A stretch of DNA of 38,975 bases. It comes from Legionella sp. GTDB lineage: Bacteria > Pseudomonadota > Gammaproteobacteria > Legionellales > Legionellaceae. The position numbers and the translations under genes are program-made. How positions within the stretch are numbered: position 1 is the stretch's first letter; every line of letters starts with the position of its first letter. Location of the stretch: NCBI GenBank assembly GCA_002863045.1, contig PKDH01000054.1, positions 1-38,975 of the forward strand, written 5' to 3'. Shown piece by piece: positions 9,250-17,326 of the stretch. The notes under the pieces were generated by a model. That model was not told where the DNA came from. It did no database searches and saw only the letters and a list, made by a program, of their open reading frames with translations.

Positions 9250-9282
9250 ATGAATTGCTTTTGGATGAGATAAAGCATTCAT
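9250..9282. repeat. Imperfect 11-bp inverted repeat
   Basis: The arms ATGAATTGCTTT (9250-9261) and AAAGCATTCAT (9272-9282) pair with one bulged T around a 10-base loop. There is no T-tract after it on either strand, so it does not look like a simple terminator. It may be an operator or part of a degenerate mobile repeat. Confidence 0.5.
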
Positions 9283-9288
9283 TTAATA

Positions 9289-9359
9289 TTGGATAATGTC
9301 TATCAAACAGATCATTTAATTAGCTAATTTAAAAAACATAATGATTGAATGTTATCCAA
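9289..9359. repeat. Concentric inverted repeats, degenerate 71-bp palindrome
   Basis: Outer arms TTGGATAA (9289-9296) and TTATCCAA (9352-9359) share a centre, to within half a base, with the perfect inner palindrome AATTAGCTAATT (9318-9329). Between them the two halves still match in part (for example TCTATCA against TCAATCA). This suggests one long, decayed inverted repeat rather than two chance palindromes. Confidence 0.5.
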
Positions 9360-9463
9360 ATAAAAGCTACTATAGGGTTTAATTTTTTTCAATATCATTG
9401 TGATGGTTTGGTCAGGCTAAAAGATTGATTCATATCATATAACATGATGTTTTAGGATTTATT

Positions 9464-10690
9464 ATGTCAATTTCTCGTACAACGGCATGGTTGATATGGG
9501 TAGTCGCTTCTATATTTTATGCGTATCAGTATGTATTACGGGTGATGCCAAATGTGATGCTGCATGATATTTTTCAGCAATTTCATATTAATACCACGCT
9601 ATTCGGTCAGTATACTGGCGCTTATTATATCGGCTATGCCTTGATGCATGTACCCATTGGTTTACTACTAGACCGCCTGGGACCGCGAAAAGTCATGACA
9701 GTTTGCATCTTACTCACAGTTTTAGGTTCGCTTCCATTGGTGTTTGCAGAACATTGGGTGTATCCGCTTTTAGGACGCATTTTCATCGGCGCGGGTTCAT
9801 CAGCAGCTATCTTAGGCGCATTCAAACTTATCCGTATGGGTTTTAGTGAGCAATATTTTACGCGTATGCTTAGTTTTTCAGTCACTATTGGCGTTTTAGG
9901 CGCAATTTATGGTGGGGGGCCTTTGGGTTATTTATGTGAAACGATGGGGTATCATGCAGTTATCATACTTTTTGCGCTTTTTGGGTTATGTCTTGCAGGT
10001 TTAACTTATATTTTAATTCCGGATATACCACCGACCAATCAACAGTCGATTAAAGCTGATCTCTTGGCGGTCTTGTCAAATTATAAAGTTATGACCATAT
10101 GTTTGTTATCAGGTTTGATGGTGGGGCCACTGGAAGGCTTTGCCGATGTGTGGGGGACTTCTTTTTTAAAAACAGTGTATCACCTGCCTGAAGCACGCGC
10201 TAATAGCTTGCCTTCGTTAATTTTTATCGGCATGTGCATGGGTGGGCCTTTATTAAGTATGCTGGCGGAAAAATCTAAGCAATATTGGGCGGTGATTATA
10301 GGTGCAGGCAGCGTGATGATGCTGGGTTTTATGGCAATCATTCTAAGTCAATTACCGTTATCATGGCTTATGTTTAATTTTTTACTTATTGGCATAGCGT
10401 GTGCCTATCAAATTTTAGCCATCTATAAAGCATCAACCTATGTGCCAGAACATCAAGTGGGTTTGACCACAGCAATTGCCAATATGGTCATTATGAGTTT
10501 TGGCTATGCTTTTCATACCCTGATAAGCTTGGTCATTAGTCAATTCGGTGGTCCAACCAAACCTTTGGCATTGGTCTTTGGTGTGGGGGTTATACCAACA
10601 GGTTTGGCTTTAGCTGTCATAGGGTATAGTGTTTTCTTAAGTTTAGAACGCTATCAAATAAACCATGAGGTTACATCAAGTCAACCATAA
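9464..10690 (+). CDS. MFS transporter
   Basis: 408 residues with about twelve membrane segments in two six-helix halves. The loop between helices 2 and 3 carries the major-facilitator signature (DRLGPRKVM, about residues 69-77), after a typical 'GYALMHVPIGLLL' helix. It belongs to the broad group of small-solute or metabolite/H+ symporters common in Legionella and Coxiella relatives; the substrate cannot be deduced. TAGGA lies nine bases before the ATG. The last 20 bases overlap the 3' end of the convergent rhomboid gene, so the two transcripts are antisense at their ends. Confidence 0.9.
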   Translation: MSISRTTAWLIWVVASIFYAYQYVLRVMPNVMLHDIFQQFHINTTLFGQYTGAYYIGYALMHVPIGLLLDRLGPRKVMTVCILLTVLGSLPLVFAEHWVYPLLGRIFIGAGSSAAILGAFKLIRMGFSEQYFTRMLSFSVTIGVLGAIYGGGPLGYLCETMGYHAVIILFALFGLCLAGLTYILIPDIPPTNQQSIKADLLAVLSNYKVMTICLLSGLMVGPLEGFADVWGTSFLKTVYHLPEARANSLPSLIFIGMCMGGPLLSMLAEKSKQYWAVIIGAGSVMMLGFMAIILSQLPLSWLMFNFLLIGIACAYQILAIYKASTYVPEHQVGLTTAIANMVIMSFGYAFHTLISLVISQFGGPTKPLALVFGVGVIPTGLALAVIGYSVFLSLERYQINHEVTSSQP

Positions 10691-11273
10691 AGGTGAGCAG
10701 GGTGGGTAGCAGATAATTGACACTGATGCCGGCGATTAAGCCACATAAATGACCTTCCCAGGAGTAGCCTTTATTACTTGGAAAAATGCCAAAAAATATT
10801 CCAGCAAAATAATACAAGCTTAGGATGCCTAAAATAAAGGTGGTAATACCCGTTTGGTGATACATATTGATGACTAAAAACCCCCAATAGCCGGTGATCA
10901 AAGCACTCGCCCCTACATGAAGGCCAGGTCTGGCCACACACCAAATCAAAAATCCGCTTAAAAGTGTGATGAAAATAGTCACACTTAAAAAGTAAACCAA
11001 CCCTTCAATCAATAAAAAATCACTTAGTACCACCAAAGGAATTGAATTAAAAAAGATATGATTGAAATTAGCATGCAACAAAGGCGCACACACGATACCA
11101 AACATGCCATGCAGGCGCCTTGGGAAAATGCCAAGCCATAATAAACGTTTGGCCAGCAATATATTAAGGACAAACACGCTCCAAGGCAGCAACAGCACAT
11201 AGCCTAGAATGGATAGATTTTGTTGCGTTTGTTGCACAATAAGTTGCAGGCTTTGGTTGATATCACCAAACAT
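10671..11273 (-). CDS. Rhomboid-family intramembrane serine protease
   Basis: 200 residues with six membrane segments, the basic rhomboid core. The catalytic dyad is visible: Ser123 in a GASA motif (family GxSx) and His175 in 'WEGHLCGLIAG'. The conserved His-rich segment HANFNHIFFN (about residues 67-76), which forms part of the active-site gate, is also present. The protease cleaves membrane proteins within or near their transmembrane segments; its substrate is unknown. It is the last gene of a ten-gene minus-strand run, 13 bases after xseA, and its 3' end overlaps the MFS gene. Confidence 0.88.
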   Translation of the reverse strand: MFGDINQSLQLIVQQTQQNLSILGYVLLLPWSVFVLNILLAKRLLWLGIFPRRLHGMFGIVCAPLLHANFNHIFFNSIPLVVLSDFLLIEGLVYFLSVTIFITLLSGFLIWCVARPGLHVGASALITGYWGFLVINMYHQTGITTFILGILSLYYFAGIFFGIFPSNKGYSWEGHLCGLIAGISVNYLLPTLLTFMVDLM

Positions 11274-11286
11274 ATGAACCTCTTTT

Positions 11287-12612
11287 TTAATTAGCAGTTA
11301 ATACCCGGCAGGTGAGGCACCCCTTGGCTAGCCGCACCTCAATCTCATCGCCAATGGCAATATCTTTGGTTGATATGAGCACATGTTGTTGTTTTAAAGC
11401 GACGGCATACCCACGTTCAAGCGTTGATAATGGACTGACTAAATTAAGCAAATGCAAGCTGTTTTGAAAGCGCTCAAAGTGATGTTTAAGGGCTAAATCC
11501 ATTGCGCGTTTTAAGTTTTGCACAAGTTTTTGTAATTTCTCACGCCCCTGTTTAAGACGCGCGTTTGGATTATATGCAACTAAGGAGCTATGTAGAAGAG
11601 CGAGTCGATGGTCAAGGTATCGCAATCGTGCTTGCATATGATAAGTAAATTGCCGCTCCATATGATCAATTTTCTGCCAATAATAGGATGCAAGTGGCAA
11701 AGCGCGCTTGAGCCGTTGTGCGATATTATGGCAATAAATACGTTGCTCGGTAATTTTCTTATATATCAATGCCGATAAGCGTTTTTGTTGCAGTGTAAAC
11801 TCGTTGATTAAATCAGTTTTATTTGGTGTGACTGTTTGTGCCGCCGCAGTAGGGGTGGCTGCGCGTATATCGGCCACGAAATCGGCAATGGTAAAGTCTG
11901 TTTCATGGCCAATACCCGAGACCACAGGCAGCCGACTTTGATAAATAGCATGAGCTAAAGCCTCATCGTTAAAAGCCCATAAATCTTCGATACTACCACC
12001 ACCACGCGCTAGAATAATGACCTCAGCATGAGCATTTAAATTGGCGTATTTAAGGGCTTGAATAAGTGAGGGTGCGGCGGCTTTGCCTTGTACATCGGCA
12101 TGGTAAATAAAGAGTTTGGCAACGGGAAAGCGGTTTTTAAGGGTAATGAGCATGTCTTTAAGTGCAGCACTGGTGCTTGAGGTTACAATGGCAATATGAG
12201 TTGGAAAGCGTTTAAGCATACGTTTGTGCTTGGTATCAAACAAGCCTTGTTGACTAAGGGTTTGTTTGAGTTGTTCAAATTGTTGATACAGCGCGCCACT
12301 GCCAGCTAGCTGCAAGCTTTTAACAATCAGCTGATAATCACCACGCGCTTCATATAAACTTAATTTGCCAAAAAGAGTGACATGCTGGCCATGTTCAAGA
12401 TGAGCGGTATCTTTGGTATGGTGATTACGAAAAAACACGCATTTGATTTGCGCGCATGTATCTTTGAGCGTGAAATAAAGATGCCCTGAAGAAGGGCGCG
12501 TGACATTTGAAAGCTCGCCTGTAACATGAATGTCACCTAAATCGTTTTCAAGCCATACGCGCACCTGCTTATTAAGTTCAGTTACTGTAAAAATAACTGC
12601 ATCTTTGGACAT
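11287..12612 (-). CDS. xseA: Exodeoxyribonuclease VII large subunit
   Basis: Catalytic subunit of exonuclease VII, which degrades single-stranded DNA from both ends together with the small subunit XseB (not in this window). The 441 residues match the family. Seen: the N-terminal OB-fold (GELSNVTRPSSGHLYFTLKD), the catalytic domain with 'VTSSTSAALKDML', 'ARGGGSIEDLWAFN' and 'SGIGHETDFTIAD', and a long helical C-terminal part. Start: a GTG at 12621 directly abuts the trpC stop, but AGGTGA stands about seven bases before the ATG at 12612, which I prefer; the protein then begins MSKDAVIFTV. It lies immediately downstream of trpC and is probably translationally coupled. Confidence 0.95.
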   Translation of the reverse strand: MSKDAVIFTVTELNKQVRVWLENDLGDIHVTGELSNVTRPSSGHLYFTLKDTCAQIKCVFFRNHHTKDTAHLEHGQHVTLFGKLSLYEARGDYQLIVKSLQLAGSGALYQQFEQLKQTLSQQGLFDTKHKRMLKRFPTHIAIVTSSTSAALKDMLITLKNRFPVAKLFIYHADVQGKAAAPSLIQALKYANLNAHAEVIILARGGGSIEDLWAFNDEALAHAIYQSRLPVVSGIGHETDFTIADFVADIRAATPTAAAQTVTPNKTDLINEFTLQQKRLSALIYKKITEQRIYCHNIAQRLKRALPLASYYWQKIDHMERQFTYHMQARLRYLDHRLALLHSSLVAYNPNARLKQGREKLQKLVQNLKRAMDLALKHHFERFQNSLHLLNLVSPLSTLERGYAVALKQQHVLISTKDIAIGDEIEVRLAKGCLTCRVLTAN

Positions 12613-12621
12613 AATTTTCAC

Positions 12622-13398
12622 CTAAATTGTTAAAATCTCGCGCAACTTCGCACCACAGTCGGCGGCTTTCATCAGCGTTTCACCAATAAGAAAAGCTTGA
12701 ATACGATGTGCTTGCAAGTGTTTGATATCCTCTGCACTATGAATACCACTTTCAGTGATGATGATGCGATCTTGAGGAATCCTCTCGGCAAGCGTGATGC
12801 TGCGCTTTAAATCAACGCTAAAATCGGCCAAATTGCGATTATTAATACCGATTAAAGGCGTCGGCAAGGCTAGCGCGCGTTCAAGTTCGGCTTCGGTGTG
12901 GCTTTCAACTAATACTTGCATATTCAGTTCTAAAGCTTGCACACAAAAATCATGTAGTTGATGATTATCTAAAATAGCGGCAATCAGTAAAATGCAATCA
13001 GCACCTAATAATAGGCTTTCAGTGATTTGATGCTCATCAATGATAAAATCTTTGCGCAATACAGGCAAAGTACAGGCAGCTTTGGCCATGGGCAAGAAAT
13101 CGTTATGGCCTTGAAAAAAATGTGCATCGGTTAGCACGGAAATGCAACTGGCTTGATTAGCGGCATACGCCTTAGTAATATTGACCACATCAAAATTTTG
13201 ACAAATAAGACCGCGGCTTGGTGAAGCACGCTTAATTTCGGCAATGACCGCTGGGGTTTTTTGTAAAAGGGCTTGACTAAAATTGCGCATTGGCAAAGAT
13301 TTATCACTCGCTTTTTTATGACGTTGATAAGCTGATTGCTTCAGTTGTTTTACTTCTTCTTTTTTGTGCGCAACGATGCGCTTTAACATATCATGCAT
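12622..13398 (-). CDS. trpC: Indole-3-glycerol phosphate synthase
   Basis: Tryptophan biosynthesis: closes the indole ring of the carboxyphenylamino-deoxyribulose phosphate made by TrpF. The 258 residues fit a monofunctional TrpC; no TrpF domain is fused. Family motifs visible: 'VIAEIKRASPSRG' with the catalytic Lys, 'LRKDFIID', 'LVESHTEAEL', 'IGINNRNL' and 'ITESGI'. AGGATAAGG precedes the ATG at 13398; an in-frame ATG at 13389 would remove three residues. It is nine bases downstream of trpD and directly abuts xseA. Confidence 0.95.
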   Translation of the reverse strand: MHDMLKRIVAHKKEEVKQLKQSAYQRHKKASDKSLPMRNFSQALLQKTPAVIAEIKRASPSRGLICQNFDVVNITKAYAANQASCISVLTDAHFFQGHNDFLPMAKAACTLPVLRKDFIIDEHQITESLLLGADCILLIAAILDNHQLHDFCVQALELNMQVLVESHTEAELERALALPTPLIGINNRNLADFSVDLKRSITLAERIPQDRIIITESGIHSAEDIKHLQAHRIQAFLIGETLMKAADCGAKLREILTI

Positions 13399-13407
13399 GG
13401 CCTTATC

Positions 13408-14427
13408 CTAATTAAGTGTTATTGATAATTGCTGCAATTGTTTAAAACAGGTTAAAGCCAAGCCACTATCAAGTGTATGGGTCGCAATATCAAATGCTTC
13501 ATCAAAAGTAATGTAAGGTACTGCGCCACAATAAATACCTAATGCCGCATTTAAAAGAGTGATATCGCGGGCAGGACTTTTTTCTTGAGCTAAAACTGAG
13601 TGCATGATATCAAGGCTTTCACGCGCGGATGCCACAGTCATACCGTCTAGCGATGAGTGCCAGCTTTTATAGCGCTCGGGCCTAATAACCCAGGAAGTTG
13701 TCTGTTGCTGATGATACTCAAGTATGTTTGTTGGACAAGTTACACTCACCTCATCCAAGCCATCTTGAGCATGAATCACTAGGGCGCGCGTGCTACCGGT
13801 ATTAATAAGTACATCAAGCAAAATAGGTTGCCAATGGCCTGCGCACACGCCGACGACTTGTTTTTGCACACCAGCTGGATGAATTAATGGTCCAAGCAAA
13901 TTAAAAAACGTGCGAATTTTAAGTTGACTGCGCACAAGACGTGCATGTTGCATGGCCGGTTGAAAATAAGGCGCGAATAAAAAACATAAATTGGTACGCT
14001 CAACGCATGTTTGTAGAGCCGTTTCGCTAAGCTCAAGCCGAAACCCCGCTTCTTTAAGCACATCGGCACTGCCACTGTGGCTTGAAACTGATACATTACC
14101 GTGTTTGGCCACAGGAATGCCAGCAGCCGCCACGATAAAGCTACTCAATGTCGAAATATTAAAGGTGTGTTGGCCATCTCCCCCGGTACCAACGATATCG
14201 ATAACCGTTTGATTAAGTTTAATAGGGGTTGCAAATTGGCGCATGAGTTGAGCGGCTATGGTTAATTCTTCAACACGTTCACCTTTTGCACGCATTAACA
14301 CCAAGAATGCCGCAAGCTGTGCTTGTGTTAACTTTCCAGATAAACAATGCTGCATCATAAAGCTCATTTGTTGGCTGGAAAGAGGTTGTTGATTTAAAAG
14401 CTGTTCAAAAATAACGGATAGTTTCAT
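13408..14427 (-). CDS. trpD: Anthranilate phosphoribosyltransferase
   Basis: Transfers phosphoribose from PRPP to anthranilate, the second committed step to tryptophan. The 339 residues are the usual length. The PRPP and metal-binding motifs are intact: 'DIVGTGGDGQHTFNIST', 'AKHGNVSVSSHSGSADVLK' and 'FNLLGPLIHPAG'. The first 23 bases overlap the 3' end of trpG, which indicates coupled translation. It is a separate polypeptide, not fused to TrpG as in enterobacteria. Confidence 0.96.
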   Translation of the reverse strand: MKLSVIFEQLLNQQPLSSQQMSFMMQHCLSGKLTQAQLAAFLVLMRAKGERVEELTIAAQLMRQFATPIKLNQTVIDIVGTGGDGQHTFNISTLSSFIVAAAGIPVAKHGNVSVSSHSGSADVLKEAGFRLELSETALQTCVERTNLCFLFAPYFQPAMQHARLVRSQLKIRTFFNLLGPLIHPAGVQKQVVGVCAGHWQPILLDVLINTGSTRALVIHAQDGLDEVSVTCPTNILEYHQQQTTSWVIRPERYKSWHSSLDGMTVASARESLDIMHSVLAQEKSPARDITLLNAALGIYCGAVPYITFDEAFDIATHTLDSGLALTCFKQLQQLSITLN

Positions 14428-14986
14428 AGTTTAAAAAGTGTTTGAGTAAAGTAAGGCCGTGTTCGCTTGCAATGGATTCGGGATGAAATTGTAAACCAAA
14501 AACCGGGTATTGACGATGTGATATGGCCATAATAGTACCATCATCGGCAAAAGCATCAATGGCGAAATCACTGGGTAAAGTTTTGAGGTCAATCATAAGA
14601 GAATGGTAGCGCATCACGTTAAAAGCTTGCGGCAGCTGGTCAAACAAGCGATGTTGGTGATGAAAAATTTTTGAAGTTTTGCCATGCCTGATAACAGGTG
14701 CAGTAATGATTTGCGCCCCAAAGGCATAGCCTAAACATTGATGACCCAGACAAACCCCTAAAATGGGAATGCTTTGATAAAAGGTGCGAATCACCTCAAC
14801 GCAAAGCTTGGCTTCTTTGGGTGAGTGTGGCCCTGGAGAGAGAACAATATAACGTGGAGCAAGATTCGTAATGTCGCTAAGCGTGATAGCATCACAGCGG
14901 CGCACCACCACAGGCATATCGAGGATTAAAAAATATTGCACCAGGTTATAGGTAAAAGAATCAAAATTATCAATAAGTAACAGCAT
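14405..14986 (-). CDS. trpG: Anthranilate/aminodeoxychorismate synthase glutamine amidotransferase subunit
   Basis: Class I glutamine amidotransferase that supplies ammonia to the chorismate-binding partner. 193 residues, with the catalytic triad in place: Cys79 in 'GVCLGHQ', and His168 and Glu170 in 'FHPES'. The N-terminal 'LLIDNFDSFTYNLVQYF' is diagnostic of TrpG/PabA. No trpE or pabB lies in the window, so the partner is elsewhere; the subunit could serve both tryptophan and folate synthesis, as in other bacteria with a single TrpG/PabA. I see no Shine-Dalgarno sequence before the ATG. The gene follows lptB by 26 bases and overlaps trpD. Confidence 0.9.
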   Translation of the reverse strand: MLLLIDNFDSFTYNLVQYFLILDMPVVVRRCDAITLSDITNLAPRYIVLSPGPHSPKEAKLCVEVIRTFYQSIPILGVCLGHQCLGYAFGAQIITAPVIRHGKTSKIFHHQHRLFDQLPQAFNVMRYHSLMIDLKTLPSDFAIDAFADDGTIMAISHRQYPVFGLQFHPESIASEHGLTLLKHFLNYETIRYF

Positions 14987-15012
14987 GGTATAAAAAAATT
15001 TAAATAAAGCAG

Positions 15013-15738
15013 TTAAAGCGAAAAATGCTGACCTAGGTAGACTGCGCGCACTTGTTCATTATCCAAAATTTCTTTGGGGGTACCCTCACATAAAATATGA
15101 CCCTTGTTAACAATATAACCACGCTGACAAATATCTAAGGTTTCACGGACATTATGGTCAGTTATCAACACACCAATATTTTTTTGGCAAAGGTGCAAAA
15201 TAATACGTTTGATGTCAATCACAGAAATTGGGTCTACACCGGCAAAGGGCTCGTCTAACAAAATAAATTTAGGCTCAATAGCAAGGGCGCGAGCAATTTC
15301 AACGCGTCGCCGCTCGCCACCTGATAAACTCATGCCCAAGTGCTGCGCCAGATGAGTAATATGAAATTCTTCTAATAATTGCGCTAGGAGGTTTTGTTGG
15401 TCAGAGGTAGTTAAATCACGGCGTAATTCTAAAATGGCTAAAATATTATCCGCAACGCTAAGTTTGCGAAAGACCGAAGCTTCTTGGGGTAGATAACTAA
15501 TGCCTAAGCGCGCACGTTGATGCATCGGTTTGGCGGTAATCAAGTGTTCATCTAAATAAATTTCACCTTTATCGCAGGCTTGTAAGCCCACTATCATATA
15601 AAAGCAGGTGGTTTTACCGGCGCCATTTGGCCCTAGCAAACCCACACATTCCCCTTGGTTGATGGTCATGCTGATATCATGAACGACTTTTTTTTGCTTG
15701 AATGATTTTTGTAGATGGCAGGCTTTAAGTTGCATCAT
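15013..15738 (-). CDS. lptB: LPS export ABC transporter ATP-binding protein LptB
   Basis: ATPase of the LptB2FGC complex that extracts LPS from the inner membrane and pushes it along the LptA bridge. 241 residues. Walker A GPNGAGKT at 36-43, Q-loop in 'LPQEASVF', signature LSGG at 138-141, Walker B ending in LDEP at 161-164, and the switch His195 in 'ITDHNVRET'. It starts at the ATG at 15738, with GGA about eight bases upstream; a second ATG follows immediately. The gene overlaps lptA by 14 bases. The permease genes lptF and lptG are not in the window. In E. coli rpoN follows lptB; here trpG does. Confidence 0.96.
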   Translation of the reverse strand: MMQLKACHLQKSFKQKKVVHDISMTINQGECVGLLGPNGAGKTTCFYMIVGLQACDKGEIYLDEHLITAKPMHQRARLGISYLPQEASVFRKLSVADNILAILELRRDLTTSDQQNLLAQLLEEFHITHLAQHLGMSLSGGERRRVEIARALAIEPKFILLDEPFAGVDPISVIDIKRIILHLCQKNIGVLITDHNVRETLDICQRGYIVNKGHILCEGTPKEILDNEQVRAVYLGQHFSL

Positions 15739-16270
15739 GTTTTTTTCCAGGATGAATGATGATAATGGTTTTTGATTGTTTGTTACTTGAGGTCACATGT
15801 TTTTTGAGTGTATCAAAACAAATTTTATCGGCAGATAGTGAGTCTTCACCTTGCAACACACGAGCCTGCCCGATAAGTACCACCAAATGTTTGGGTGGAT
15901 AATAATGAATTTGTTCGGCAAATGCATGAAGTTCAGGCTTATTCGGCGCGGTTTTGGTCCAATAATGTGCAAGTTTTTTTGTATTGCCATAAGCTCGCGC
16001 TTCCAGCAGTTTATTTTTAGGATCACTAAGCGTGGTAGCTTTATCAGCGCGCAAATGTGTGGTGCCTTGGTCAAAGGTAACCTCACCAATATAAATACCT
16101 TGATGCGTTTGTTGATTAAGCTCTACAGATTGCGCTAAGAGATAAGCTTTTTTGGCTCTATCCTCAGGTAAAGCAAAACTTATGCTTGCCCATAGGTATA
16201 AACTCAAACTTATTAAAAGCTTAAGGTTTCGGGGTAAATATAACACGCGTATGATGTAATAATTGCACAT
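15725..16270 (-). CDS. lptA: LPS transport periplasmic protein LptA
   Basis: Periplasmic beta-jellyroll protein that polymerises into the bridge carrying LPS to the outer membrane. About 181 residues from the chosen start. A signal peptide is visible ([16 protein letters not shown], likely cleaved before LPED), then the OstA/LptA-type repeats: '[18 protein letters not shown]' and '[19 protein letters not shown]'. Start: the ATG at 16270 has a GGAT about eight bases upstream and gives an N-terminal region of usual size. The ATG at 16291 would extend the lptC overlap to 71 bases, and a GTG at 16246 is also possible. Identity is supported both by the sequence and by its place between lptC and lptB. 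Confidence 0.9.
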   Translation of the reverse strand: MCNYYIIRVLYLPRNLKLLISLSLYLWASISFALPEDRAKKAYLLAQSVELNQQTHQGIYIGEVTFDQGTTHLRADKATTLSDPKNKLLEARAYGNTKKLAHYWTKTAPNKPELHAFAEQIHYYPPKHLVVLIGQARVLQGEDSLSADKICFDTLKKHVTSSNKQSKTIIIIHPGKKHDAT

Positions 16271-16790
16271 GTTTTTTATCCAATTGGGCATTCATACCAA
16301 CAGCATGAACGATTTTGTCAGGTTGTTTGAACATAATGGCTTTATCGGTGGTGGCAAATTTTTGTTTAGGAAAATAGGTAAGTTCTGTTGTTTTGAATAA
16401 GCTTGCTGGGTGCGTAGCATGTTGCGCTTGTTTAATAATCACATCATGGCACAGCGTTATTTGTTGACCGCCATAGATGGCACGCGCAGTTTTGGCTGAA
16501 ATAACCCAGGGTGCTTGATTGTCTTCATAAAGCGTTAACACAGGCATCTTAAAATCATGCGCATTATCCTGTGGTATGCTTTGCATGGATAATGCTTGCA
16601 GATGATGATTTAAATGTCCTTTTTCATCAAACTGCTGAATGCTTAAATTTTTAGCATATCCATCGGGCAGCGTTAAAAGCGAGGTTTCATCTAACTTAAA
16701 TTGATAGGCCGGGCGTATAAAATACCAGCCGCCATAGGCAAGCCCTATAATAATTAAACATAACCACAATGATTGCTTAAAGGTATTCAT
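16221..16790 (-). CDS. lptC: LPS export protein LptC
   Basis: Bitopic inner-membrane protein that hands LPS from LptBFG to LptA. 189 residues, with a single N-terminal membrane anchor (about residues 7-24) followed by a periplasmic beta-jellyroll. The sequence is weakly conserved, as in the family, but the pattern (PDGYAKNLSIQQFDEKGHL, then 'WVISAKTARAIYGGQQITLCHDV') is typical. The start overlaps the kdsC stop as ATGA, so translation is coupled. The order kdsD-kdsC-lptC-lptA-lptB is the same as in E. coli and supports the call. Confidence 0.93.
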   Translation of the reverse strand: MNTFKQSLWLCLIIIGLAYGGWYFIRPAYQFKLDETSLLTLPDGYAKNLSIQQFDEKGHLNHHLQALSMQSIPQDNAHDFKMPVLTLYEDNQAPWVISAKTARAIYGGQQITLCHDVIIKQAQHATHPASLFKTTELTYFPKQKFATTDKAIMFKQPDKIVHAVGMNAQLDKKHVQLLHHTRVIFTPKP

Positions 16791-17326
16791 GTATTTAAAT
16801 AACTGGCCAAAGCTGCATCTAATGTGTGGTGTGTATTTAAAATAAGATTACATACCTCACGAACTGCGCCATATCCACCAATTTGGGTGGTCTGCCAAGT
16901 TGCAATACGCTTCACTTCAGGCTGAGCATTGGCAACAGCCACACTTAAACCCACTTGCTGCATTACAGCGATATCAGGTAAATCATCTCCAATATAGGCA
17001 AACTGTTGATTATTTAAGTTTAGGCGCGTTTTTAATTCATCAAAAGCACGCGTTTTGCTTACCTGGCCTGTAAAAAAATGAGTGATACCTAATTGTTGCA
17101 TGCGTTGTTCAACAACAGCATTTCTGGAGGTAGTAATCACTGCGACCTCGATACCCGCGGCGATTAATAATTTTAAACCTAGGCCATCGTGAACATGAAA
17201 GCGTTTAAGTTCACGGCTATCATCGCTTAAATAAAGCGCGCCATCGGTTAAAACACCATCTAAATCACAAATGACACAGCGTATTTGTTCGATAACCTTA
17301 GCTAAATGCATATTTTCTTGCGCCAT
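16787..17326 (-). CDS. kdsC: 3-deoxy-D-manno-octulosonate 8-phosphate phosphatase KdsC
   Basis: HAD-superfamily phosphatase that dephosphorylates Kdo-8-phosphate to Kdo, the inner-core sugar of LPS. 179 residues, the normal size for the tetrameric cap-less type. The nucleophile and acid Asp21 and Asp23 are in 'VICDLDGVLTDG'; Thr and Lys motifs are present (VITTSRN; QVSKTRAFDEL), and the final motif is 'YIGDDLPDIAVM'. The ATG overlaps the kdsD stop (TAATG). An in-frame ATG five codons later is an alternative start. Confidence 0.96.
   Translation of the reverse strand: MAQENMHLAKVIEQIRCVICDLDGVLTDGALYLSDDSRELKRFHVHDGLGLKLLIAAGIEVAVITTSRNAVVEQRMQQLGITHFFTGQVSKTRAFDELKTRLNLNNQQFAYIGDDLPDIAVMQQVGLSVAVANAQPEVKRIATWQTTQIGGYGAVREVCNLILNTHHTLDAALASYLNT

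Larger units (their letters stand above)
9136..9463. other. AT-rich intergenic region with nested inverted repeats
   Basis: This divergent gap between mfd and the MFS gene holds no credible ORF. It should contain promoters for both genes. A TATAAT-like box for mfd lies at 9160-9165 on the minus strand, without a good -35 element; I cannot fix a promoter for the MFS gene. It also contains the inverted repeats listed separately at 9250-9282 and 9289-9359. Confidence 0.6.

Noticed and set aside
14987..15012. Terminator between lptB and trpG
   Set aside because: There is a T-rich stretch on the minus strand but no GC-containing stem before it.
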